Source: Adiantum capillus-veneris (Eukaryota; Streptophyta; Polypodiopsida; Polypodiales; Pteridaceae). From it: a DNA stretch of 64,000 nucleotides. The translations under genes and the position numbers were made by a program. Within the stretch, counting starts at the first letter, position 1. Every line of letters begins with the position of its first letter. The stretch spans positions 87,977,680 through 88,041,679 of the forward strand of contig CM043962.1 in NCBI GenBank assembly GCA_014529385.2, written 5' to 3'. Below, piece after piece: positions 55,081 to 64,000 of this stretch. The notes under the pieces were generated by a model, which was given only the letters and a program-made list of their open reading frames with translations, ran no database searches and was not told where the DNA came from.

Positions 55081-56163
55081 ATGGTTATTGCAGGCCAAGA
55101 TTACAAGATTGGCATGAGAATGTTTGAGATGTTGAATCCATTCTTTTGCAGGCTGTTGAAAGATAGATACACAAACTACTGCGAATACCATGTTCAAATG
55201 TCCGTTTTAAAGGACGCACTGAACCACATGCGCTCTCAAACTTTTGGGCTGCATGATACAGGTTGCAATTGTGTATGCAGTATCTATGCCAGAGGCTATA
55301 ACATTGGGGGTTTGGTTGGCTTCACATCACACGTTCAAAGGTGTCACATAGTTATGGAGTTCGTTCTCTATCCAAAGCCAATAGATTCATTTTTTCATAA
55401 AAGGGAATGCCTGATGGGAGCCTGTAAGACATGTGGAGTGAGGAAGTTAGAATTATGTTGCTTAGAGACAACAAAGCTAGGTAAGAGTATTGTTGTCAAA
55501 GTATTTACGTATGTAGAAGTAAAAGACAAGGAAAGAGTAAAAGAAGAAAAAATATTTTGCATAAAGAGATGCAGTGTTGGAAGTTTCTTCAACTCCTAAA
55601 GACGAAGCTGAAGATATTCATCACTCACAATTATGTAGCCCGATGGCAAGGAAAACAGTTCAAAGACTGCCTACTTTGGTTTTTGGATGATGTTGTTGTC
55701 TTAATTGTTGATTTTGCTGAGAATTACGCCTTCAAGGAGAAAAATGAGGTTCAATCGATGCATTGATACTCTTGTCAAGAAACCATTTTTGTATACATTA
55801 CGTACTACCGCAAGGTAGGGGACTTAGTCAAAACAATTCACTTCTTCATATCAGATGACAAGGTGCATGACACATTGTTTGTGCAACATTGCTTCATGCT
55901 ACACCGTGAGTGGTTATATCAGAAGGATGTCACTTCTAACCAGCATTGGGTGTAGTCTGTTGGTGCGGCCTCGCAGTTCAAGGCAGCGGAGGCTTTCTAC
56001 TTTGTTACAAGATATGGTGGACTTGTAAAAATGGGAATGAGTTGGTTCTTCTTTGGATCACGGCACGGCAAGGGCAAGCATGATGGTGCAGGAGCGGTTG
56101 TGAAAAGAACCTTGATCCATGAACAACTAAAACCCAATGGAGCTATATTGTAGTGTACAGCAA
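55081..56163 (+). pseudogene. Central part of the unnamed 'VDFAENY' family gene
   Basis: Blocks in order: MRMFEMLNPFFCRLLKDRYT, YHVQMSVLKDALNHMRSQTF, RECLMGACKTCG. After a one-base frame change near 55597 come FITHNYVARWQGKQFKDCLL and VVVLIVDFAENYAFKEKNEV. A TGA stands for Trp after QSMH, then ISDDKVHDTLFVQHCFMLHR. A TAG in NQHWV*SVG is followed by MSWFFFGSRHGKGKHDGAGA and VVKRTLIHEQLKPNGAI. Related uncharacterised proteins occur widely in plants and animals. The conserved Asp-containing words VDFAENY, SDGCAGQF (here SVGAASQF) and GSxHGKxxHDG suggest a DDE-like or nuclease-like active site, but no function is established. It ends at the CACTA insertion. Confidence 0.7.
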
Positions 56164-56167
56164 AAAT

Positions 56168-56350
56168 CACTACAAAAAAAGGGGGTTATCGACGTATATA
56201 GCGACGCTTAACGTCGCTATACGCGTCGATATATGTGTCCCTGTGAAACTGTCGCAAAGAGTGTCGATATACGCGTGGAAAGGCTTTTTTAGCGACGCGT
56301 ATATCGACACTAGTATAGACGGGTATAGCGACGCGTATATCGACGACCAT
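56168..56350 (+). repeat. CACTA left terminal and subterminal repeats
   Basis: Terminal CACTACAAAAAAAGGGGGTT is followed by several 'gcgacgcgtatatcgacg'-type motifs in both orientations over about 180 bp. These are the expected binding sites for the element's DNA-binding protein. Confidence 0.88.
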
Positions 56351-56589
56351 AACAGTAAAAAAAATTCTTGGGCAGAGGGCAGGTAGCCTAGCCTGTGCCC
56401 AATGAAAAGATGGACACAGGCACCACAGCCAGACCTCCTGCCCTCTGCCCAAGAAAGCGAGCAGCACCAAAATCAACCGTGCTCCCGCAGAAATTTTGGC
56501 AGAGTTCCCTTCGTTTTTACATAAACTTTTCAAAAAAAATATATCATGTATACGCCTCCGACATGCTATCCATGTAGGATCTCACATGA

Positions 56590-56870
56590 GATTTAAGGCC
56601 AATGACCATAACGAACCATAACCATAACCGACCAATATAACCACTTTGATCATAACCAGAAACAAAATTAACAATAACCATAAGCATAACCAAAAAGTTA
56701 AACATAACCATAAACAAAACCTGAACCATAACTATGTCTATACAAGAATAGGAGAAATAACCATCTCTATACAATGACAATGACAATGACAATAACCATA
56801 ACCATAAGGAAAACAATAACTGTCTGAACAATAATCATAACCATATATATATGTCTATACAAAAGGAGAC
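56590..56870. repeat. Degenerate 'accataacc' repeat
   Basis: 'aaccataaccataa' words recur about fifteen times in 280 bp inside the CACTA element, 3' of the transposase gene. Not a plant telomere repeat (TTTAGGG). Confidence 0.8.
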
Positions 56871-57029
56871 ACAGAAGCGTGTCTGTGTCTCACAAAGCAT
56901 ATATATGAAATCCGGGCCACTGATGACTAGGCGTCACAACCTGCACATAGGACAACTCACAAAATTAGTATTCACATATACTTACTTAATTAAATCAACT
57001 CACACATATTAACGTCTCACCTCAAGCGA

Positions 57030-60000
57030 TCAGCGAGACTGTAAGGCCGCCCAGTCTACAGGCTCTCCTGAAGCATCAAGATCATTCAATACTTCATAAA
57101 TACCTTTGCAATATCCATCTGACTCCTCCTGACGTGTCGGGGCTCGATGCATCACAAGATTCTGCGTTTATACAAAAATGAGAGTAATAAGAATACATGA
57201 TTCATCGCGTTTTAAAAAATGCCATAGTTAAGATTGGATTAGAAACTCACAAACTCATAGCGAAAGGTGTCGAAGCCTCCGCTGCCAAGATGAGATGTCC
57301 CCCTGGTCATCTGTCGTATCTGCGCAGCCTCACGCTGCTGTCTGAACCACGTGGCCGATGTCCACTCATCCTCCCTGATCTGAAGCCACGTCTCGTGTGG
57401 GATGCCTGAAGGCTTCGGCGAGCCGATCCTGCAAGCCTTCCGAGCTGCATCTCGTCGATGTTTCACGGTGTCTCGTGCAACACCCGGAGCAGGTTGGTAC
57501 TCTCTCAGGATGGTCTCCACTATGTAATTGACTTTGTTCTTTTCCTGTTGATCCCAAGACTTCAGAAGGCTGGTCGAAAACTGTAGCTCCGCGAGCTGGC
57601 GAATCCGCTGTCTCATCTCAGTCCCGACTCTATCCATGTCAACAGAACCATCTGGCCATACAGTATAGAGCTTGGAGGCACTAGGATCGTGTGCCCCCCA
57701 AGGTGTCCGAGGTGTGCCAAGAGATGTGTCGAGAGGTGTGCCTGGTTAGGACGGGGGTCGTGAGCAAGGAGGGGTCGAAGAATCTGTGCACCCTCCTCCA
57801 CAGCAACCACCACCTCCACCTGACGATCGTCGAGATCGGCGAGTGCGCCTGTGCTGCGGAGATGAGGACGTACCCGCCTCTGTCCCACCCCTAGGTGTTG
57901 AAGCGGCCGTGATGGGAGAAGCAGGCGTCGTACCCATAGGCGTCCCCCCCCCCCCCCCCCCCCCCATAGGCGTTAGACCCTCGGATGTGAAGCCCGGAGG
58001 CGTAGTACCCGTGCCTCTGGCTACCCAGTACTGAGAAGCCTCTGCCATCTGAGTAGGCGTCATCCGTGTAACGAAGCCCATGAATGCATATGCACTCATA
58101 TAAGCGGGATTTGGAAATTGGTTTGCCATACTAAAGTCCTGCACAAAGAAAGTAACTTGAACCACAAACCACCACTGTCCCTCTCGAGGGTCCGGTACAA
58201 AGACCACTTGCTCGCAATGTTCGGGGAGAGCAAATGTGTCGCTCGCATCTGTCCAAACCTTTGTAGAATCTATTTGCACAAGTTTGTTTCCATCTCTGCG
58301 TACCGTTGCATTGCGACCAGAAGTAATCACCTTGAACCACTTCACATCCAACAAAAACATCTCAAACTGCCTGAAGCTTACTTTCAGGATATCTGACACC
58401 AGACCATAGTAATCTAGGTTGCTAGTACTCTCATTCGTGTCTCTGGCACTAGCCCTGCTCTTTTGCATGAAACTAACCATTACCCCACTGTCAAACCTGT
58501 TTCTTCTGCTATCAATTTGTTGTGTTCTGAAATGCTTTCCATGCGACCACAGTGCCATATATGTATGATACTTCCAGTCACATCCAATAGCCAGCTCTTC
58601 CTCTTCTAGAGATATGGGTTCTCCGATCTGTCGAGCTGCTCTCACTGTCTTGTCCAACCATGCCATTGTAGGGAATTCAGGTAGAGGAGCGAGATAGTCT
58701 GGCAAGGGTAAACCTCTAGTCGTTCGGCTTCGCCTAAAATCCAGTCGCTCCCTATTGCGTCTCTCTTTCTCTTCTTCGTACCTTTCAAGCCATTTTTGCA
58801 TCGGCACTGAATTTATTATACAGAACTTCATGATCTTTTCTCGCATGGCATCGTTCATTTTCTTTGGCACCCCTTGCCCTTGCGGCTCCTCTCCCACCAG
58901 TCTTGCATCCTCCTCATCGCTCCAAAGTCGAGGCATTTCTGGGTCAGAAACAGATAGAAATTCGGTCGTCAATACAAGAGACTCTTGCACCAGCCATTCT
59001 TCTGCCAAGATCCCCTCTGGACACGCTTTTTGGCGTACAAAACTCTTAAGTTTTTTCATGAACCGCTCTAGAAAGAACATCCAACGATTGTGGAATGTAC
59101 CTGCCACTACAACCTCATCTACAAGTGCATTTGGATAGTTAGACAGCTCGTGGGTAGATACTTCTCAATCATGCAAACTGCCTCAATCGAGTTAGCCCTT
59201 GCAATTGCAATAGATTCCTCTTGTATCTCCTTGGAAGAGATCCACCGCACTAGCTCTGAAATCTTGTATATGCAGGTCCGCACTTCCTCCGTTAAACACC
59301 CCTTGATCGCAATTGGAAGAATGAATTGCAAGAACTTATGCTAGTCGTGCGATTTCAGTCCTGACAGTTGATCGTCACGGGTGAATGCTATCTTGAGACA
59401 TCGCATATATCTTGTTGGCGTACTGAACTCTGAAATCGCCCTTTTAACTTGTCGCTCTTCGTTTTTTAGCAATACCCATGGCGCTCTTGGAAGTTTTATT
59501 TGGCCAGCTGCATTGGTGAAAGGCCACAGCTCTGGAATCTTTCCAACTGACTGCAAATCATCTCGTGAATCTCGATTTTCCTTCATTCCCATGATTGTCT
59601 TCCAGAGGAGCTCTCCCACATTCTTGAATATATGCATTGGATCCAGCATATGGTTAATTAGTAGATCACCCCAGTACGGCAACATATGGAGAATGGACAA
59701 ATGTTTCATTCCTCGAACAGGTTGCCCCTCATGTTGCTCCCATCGGCAATGCCACTCTTGTACATGCATAGGAGGACATTCGATGCGACCAAGCTGACCT
59801 TCGCGCAAGTGATGGAGATCTGGAAGATAACGGTGGTGGCCTGGATAAATTGTCTTTTGAAGAGAGGCAGAATAGCGCACATCCAAGGACTGCCCGCAAA
59901 TTGGACATGCATTGTATCCCGAAGTTGTTAGCCCTGCATATATTAAAGCATGAATCAGACCAAGGAAAAGTGCTTGCGAATAGCGAGAATTTTGTAAATC

Positions 60001-61344
60001 AAGAACCATTACCAGAAGCTTCTCCGTATCCTGGCCAATCATGCATAGTCCACATAAGAAGTCCATGGATCCTTGCATGTTGTTGTCCTACTGGTTCAAC
60101 CGCATCTGCTATGTTGATCCCATGCCATAACTCCTGGAGCTCATCAACTAGTGGAGCTAGATAAACATCCATGTTTTTTGCCTTGAACTTACCAGGTACA
60201 ATCAAGCTTAATATCAAATGACCCTTCTTGATGGCAAGCCACGGCGGGAGGTTGTAATTGATAAGGCACACAGGCCAAGTGCTCCATGACGAGGTTCTCA
60301 AGACAAATGGATTGACTCCATCCATTGCCATGCCCAAATGCAAATTGCGTGGTTCACTCTTAAAATGTGGCCAGGTATCTTCAATGTGCCTCCAGACCTT
60401 TGAATCAGTAGGCACCCTAAATGTTGCGTCAGTGGATCTATTCGTAGAATGCCACCGCATCAACTTTGCAATGGAACCACAACGAAACATGATTTTTATC
60501 CTAGGAATAATAGGGAAATGCCGCAACACTTTAGCTGGCACTGTCTCATCAACTGCATCTTGTTTGTAGGCCATTGCTCCGCACTTAGGACACGACAGAC
60601 AATCTGCGAATTCATTGCGAAAAAGAATGCAATCATTTGGACATGCATGAATCTTGTTGTAGTCCAAGCCAGCTAAGGTCAATAGTTGCTTTGCGTCTGG
60701 CCTGGAGGGGGGCATTTCATTGCCAGCCGGGAGAAGTTGCTCCCGCAACAACCTGTTTAAGCCATATTAAATTACAAATCTCTCCAAGAACGTCACCGTT
60801 GCAATCGAAAAATGCCTTTTATAAATTACGTACCTAAACAAAGCAGTGACGCTTGCATCTGACCACCCATACAGTGACTAAAGATTCAAAAACGCCAGAC
60901 AAGTACGAAGCGTCGATATTTTGGTGCCTTCATAAATTGGTTGATGTGCCAACTTCCTCAACATGTCTTCAGGAGATAGGCGCACGGCTTCTGGTGCTGC
61001 TTCGTTAGCGTTCTCCTCGCTTGTCTGGAAGAAGGCATCCAACATCTCCTCCATGCCGTCATCTTCTGTATGTAAGTCCTTTTCTGTTTCCATCCTTTGG
61101 TCTATATTGGTCAGACCTTCACGCATAATCCTTTTTCTCTCTCTCAGAGATGTAGGTGCTATGCGCGAAAATCAATGCCCGTTCTGTAAGAGTCGTATCG
61201 TAGATTCTGTACGATTTCTTTAGCAAACTCTCCGTACTTGTGCACATGCTCATTACATATCCTACGCTTGCGCAGGATTTGATACTTGCAGAGCGTGCAT
61301 GAGCATGTAATCTTTTCCTCCATGTTAGTTGATGACGTTGCCAT
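57030..61344 (-). pseudogene. CACTA transposase (TNPD-type) with C-terminal Transposase_24-like part
   Basis: Starts MATSSTNMEEKITCSCTLCK at 61344. The zinc-like segment CSCTLCKYQILRKRRICNEH is the transposase-associated domain. Next are SLYGWSDASVTALF and IHACPNDCILFRNEFADC, then Transposase_21: GMAMDGVNPFVLRTSSWSTW, NYNLPPWLAIKKGHLILSL, HGLLMWTMHDWPGYGEASG, YNACPICGQ, and LPYWGDLLINHMLDPMHIFK. A TAG replaces the Tyr of HDY at 59343-59341, and a one-base deletion near 59119 shifts the frame before VDEVVVAGTFHNRWMFFLER. DUF4216-like YYGLVSDILKVSFRQFEMFL follows near 58410. A Gly-rich linker, then a plant Transposase_24-like block (GIPHETWLQIREDEWTSATW), a donor at 57250 and a last exon 57161-57030. 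Several introns are inferred. Confidence 0.92.
57944..57965. repeat. Homopolymer of 22 C inside the transposase gene
   Basis: Encodes part of a Gly run on the minus strand. Homopolymers of this length slip readily, so the reading frame here could vary between copies or be a sequencing uncertainty. Confidence 0.9.
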
Positions 61345-61599
61345 CTACAATGATTATGAATGTTGTTTTAATATATATATTCCTCACAATGTAAACTGCC
61401 TCGCATTCTCTAGTCTTGCCCAATCTCCGTACACCTCGGTCCAGAGGTGTACGGAGATCAGGACCACCGGGTCAAAATCTCGTCTTTATTGGTCAAATCC
61501 TATATGGGTAGACACATACGTACACTCCCAGGTGCACATGGCAATGCATGTAGCGGGCAAAACCCCTTTGCCTCTTTTAGTTCCATAGTTTCTTCAACA

Positions 61600-62885
61600 T
61601 CCTACGGCTACCTATGGCTTGTGTAGTTGACGTTAATTCAAACCCATTGACCTACGGCTTGCCATACACACTCTTGACATTGCTTTAAGACATAGAAACC
61701 ATTTCCGAAGTCCATTTGCGTTTTTCCGTAGAAAAACGCAACCGGATTTGACCTACGGCTTGTGTATTTGGTGTTTCTTCTATCCGTTTGACCTACGGCT
61801 TGCCATATGTGCTCTTGACATTGCCTAAAGACTACCTAATCATCTACAGATGGTTTCAGAAGGCATAGAGACCATTTTCGAAGTCTGTTTGCGTTTTTCC
61901 GTAGAAAAACGCAACCCGATTTGACCTACGGCTTGTGTATTTGGCATTTCTTCTATCCGTTTGACCTACGGCTTTCCATACGTGCTCTTGACATTGCCTA
62001 AAGACTACCTAATCGTCTACGGATGGTTTCAGAAGGCATAGAAGCCATTTCCGAAGTCCGTTTGCGTTTTTCCGTAGAAAAACGCAACCGGATTTGACCT
62101 ACGGCTTGTGTATTTGGCGTTTCTTCTATCTGTTTGACCTACAGCTTTCCATACGCGCTCTTGACATTGCCTAAAGACTACCTAATCGTCTACGGATGGT
62201 TTCAGAAGGCATAGAAGCCATTTCCGAAGTCCGTTTGCGTTTTTCCGTAGAAAAACGCAACCGGATTTGACCTACGGCTTGTGTATTTGGCGTTTCTTCT
62301 ATCCGTTTGACCTACGACTTGCTATACGCGCTCTTGACATTGCCTAAAGACTACCTAATCATCTACGGATGGTTTCAGAAGGCATAGAAGCCATTTCCGA
62401 AGTCTGTTTGCGTTTTTCCGTAGAAAAACGAAACCGGATTTGACCTACGGCTTGTGTATTTGGCGTTTCTTCTATCCGTTTGACCTACAGCTTTCCATAC
62501 GCGCTCTTGACATTGCCTAAAGACTACCTAATCGTCTACCGATGGTTTCAGAAGGCATAGAGACCATTTTCGAAGTCCGTTTGCGTTTTTCTGTAGAAAA
62601 ACGCAACCGGATTTGACCTACGGCTTGTGTATTTGGCATTTCTTCTATCCGTTTGACCTACGGCTTTCCATACGCGCTCTTGACATTGCCTAAAGACTAC
62701 CTAATCATCTACGGATGGTTTCAGAAGGCATAGAAGCCATTTCCGAAGTCCGTTTGCGTTTTTCTGTAGAAAAACGCAACCGGATTTGACCAACGGCTTG
62801 TGTATTTGGCGTTTCTTCTATCCGTTTCACCTACGGCTTGCCATACGCGCTATTGACATTGCTTTAAGACTACCTAATGAACTAC
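61600..62885. repeat. Seven tandem units of about 175 bp upstream of CACTA transposase
   Basis: 'tttgacctacggcttgtgta' recurs near 61747, 61920, 62094, 62270, 62446, 62612 and 62786. Each unit also carries 'gacctacggctttccatac', 'ctcttgacattgcctaaag', 'ctaatcgtctacggatgg', 'ccatttccgaagtccg' and a palindrome with arms GCGTTTTTC and GAAAAACGC around CGTA (first at 61718-61739). Units are over 90% alike by eye. Location between the 5' terminus and the transposase start suggests a promoter or binding-site array. Confidence 0.93.
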
Positions 62886-63097
62886 GAATGGTTTCAGCTA
62901 GCTATTTTAGCTGCTTAGTCCACACCCAGCAGTTTAGGATTCCATAATATGTTATTTTGTCATTTTGTTATTCTAACCTAGTATCAGTCTACCACATTGT
63001 AACTTTCTGGTCTCATAGGTCACTTTGGCCTTTTGAAGAGTTAACATAACATTTCATCTCATTTCTTTCTTTAATTTTAATTTTTTACGCAAACCAT

Positions 63098-63099
<2 letters not shown>

Positions 63100-63148
<49 letters not shown>

Positions 63149-63170
63149 ACACGCACGCACACACGATGTG

Positions 63171-63211
<41 letters not shown>

Positions 63212-63226
63212 GTTAGGGGGGGGAAG
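63100..63226. repeat. (CT)22 and (GA)14 in inverted arrangement plus poly-G
   Basis: CT run 63100-63143, GA run 63173-63200, then G-rich sequence to 63226. The two runs are complementary and 30 bp apart, so a long hairpin is possible. It lies inside the CACTA element close to its 5' end. Confidence 0.92.
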
Positions 63227-63329
63227 AGTGCCATAATACCTCGCAGCAGGTTTCGGCCAAGATCTAAGAACTCGTGCGTTGAGGGCGAAAATGGCCGCTT
63301 CGCGCGAGTTCGGCTTTTTTTCCCCCAAA

Positions 63330-63527
63330 TTACTTTCGTCGATACCTGCGTTGATATATGCGTCGATACCTGCGTCGATATACGCGTGGGAAAATTAGCC
63401 TTTCGACGCGTATATCTACTGGCATATCGACGCGTATATCGACGAACGGTAAGTACGTCGATATAAACGTGGAAAGGCACGGGCGTCGATATATAAAGCG
63501 TTGATAACTTTGGGTTATGTTGTAGTG
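63330..63527 (-). repeat. CACTA right terminal and subterminal repeats
   Basis: Mirror of the left end. 'cgtcgatacctgcg', 'cgacgcgtatatcgacg' and 'gcgtcgatatataaagcg' motifs lead to the terminal TGTAGTG at 63527. Confidence 0.88.
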
Positions 63528-63530
63528 TAT

Positions 63531-64000
63531 GGTTTCTTTTTGTCAAGCCACCCTCTCACAGGGAGAACCTGCATCATATCCATCAAAACAAAAGGAATGT
63601 GCCTGTGTGTAATGGGAGTTTAAAGTGGGGGATGTGAATAGGGAAGTCAAGTGGAGTTGTTTAATTGTCCCTCAATCTTGCTTTATGCATGCTTTTTGTG
63701 GTCACAACTCGCAAGATCCAACTGCCCTTGCAACTAGAAACTTGGCATGTTTCTGTGATGCATGCATTCATGGAAGGTGGAATCTTTGCATCAATAAAGC
63801 TCATGTGGAGGCTTGAAGTATCATATTCTTGATCCATTACCTAATGAGATGGAGGTAGATTCCAATCCAGCAGTTGAAGTTCTGACAAAGGAGGTCAATG
63901 GCTACAATGACTTCACTTACAAAGGGCAGTATGATGTGTTGAGTAGTGCTCTATGTGTTGGCGATACATTTGTTGTAAATCCATATGCTTCAAACAATGC
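63531..64000 (+). pseudogene. C-terminal part of the 'VDFAENY' family gene, running off the window
   Basis: Resumes directly after the CACTA element as MVSFCQATLSQGEPASYPSK. A stop near 63611 is followed by EFKVGDVNREVKWSCLIVP, the Cys-rich LACFCDACIHGRWNLC (a possible metal site) and NKAHVEA. After a frame change near 63815 comes YHILDPLPNEMEVDSNP, then YNDFTYKGQYDVLSSALCVG, with DTFVVNPYASNN at the window edge. The order matches the carboxyl half expected for the family. Confidence 0.65.

Larger units (their letters stand above)
56168..63527 (-). mobile_element. CACTA (En/Spm) transposon, 7360 bp, both ends present
   Basis: Left end CACTACAAAAAAAGGGGG at 56168. The right end, read inward on the minus strand from 63527, is CACTACAACATAACCC. 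Both ends carry subterminal 'cgtcgatatacgcgt' motifs in both orientations. A single transposase gene runs on the minus strand (61344-57030), so the 5' end of the element is at 63527. Flanking trinucleotides are AAT (left) and TAT (right), a 3 bp target duplication with one change. The disrupted gene resumes in frame on the other side once one trinucleotide is discounted. The transposase has at least one stop and one frameshift, so this copy is non-autonomous now. Confidence 0.95.

Noticed and set aside
56590-56870. Interstitial telomere
   Set aside because: The repeat is 'accataa', not CCCTAAA, and is irregular.
57786-58396. Pro-rich and Cys-rich plus-strand frames
   Set aside because: Shadows of the minus-strand CACTA transposase and its Gly-rich linker.

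Overview
This window looks like repeat-dominated nuclear DNA from a land plant with a large genome. The evidence is: nested Ty3/gypsy and Ty1/copia LTR retrotransposons, an En/Spm (CACTA) transposon, TGGTAT(C/T)AGAG primer-binding sites, GT-AG introns, long CT/GT/TA microsatellites and several local satellites. No prokaryotic, organellar, tRNA, rRNA or CRISPR feature was seen. From the look of the protein families I would guess a fern, lycophyte or gymnosperm rather than a compact angiosperm, but this is weak. No clearly intact host gene is present. Almost every coding region carries stops or frameshifts.

Layout. 1-4.7 kb: a putative minus-strand LTR fragment, an acidic ORF of unknown function, a gypsy integrase relic (-), and the 3' end of a copia element (+) with its LTR. 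4.7-10.1 kb: a satellite of about 410 bp units, interrupted by a CACTA transposase fragment. 10.9-13.1 kb: a degenerate tandem array rich in 'aagtggtggat'. 13.1-37.0 kb: what I interpret as one old minus-strand chromovirus. Its 3' LTR stub ends at 14220, pol and gag run from 14.3 to 18.7 kb, unusual spliced-looking ORFs lie upstream of gag (19.1-21.3 kb), a PBS-like site is at 21.55 kb, and a very long 5' LTR begins at 37008. Into that LTR three elements appear to have inserted: a copia element (22314-27853, TSD CTCTA), a solo LTR (28314-29970, TSD CATCA) and a 4.3 kb DNA transposon with perfect 29 bp terminal inverted repeats (30178-34504).

37.0-47.4 kb: a tandem array of about 60 bp units split by a 9.07 kb gypsy element (37399-46469) with both LTRs. 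47.4-50.5 kb: an FCP1-type phosphatase pseudogene, short duplications and a (CT)n(GT)n microsatellite. 51.2-64.0 kb: a degenerate multi-domain gene of an unnamed family ('VDFAENY'). It is broken first by a 75 bp tandem array that itself holds a solo LTR (53016-54717, TSD TAGTA), and then by a complete 7.36 kb CACTA element (56168-63527). The gene resumes on the far side of the CACTA element and runs to the window end.

Most interesting. The 30178-34504 transposon has two convergent genes: one unrecognised, the other a Ulp1/C48-type cysteine protease fused to a lysine-rich SPxK tail resembling histone H1. The CACTA element has seven units of about 175 bp upstream of its transposase, each with a hairpin-forming palindrome.
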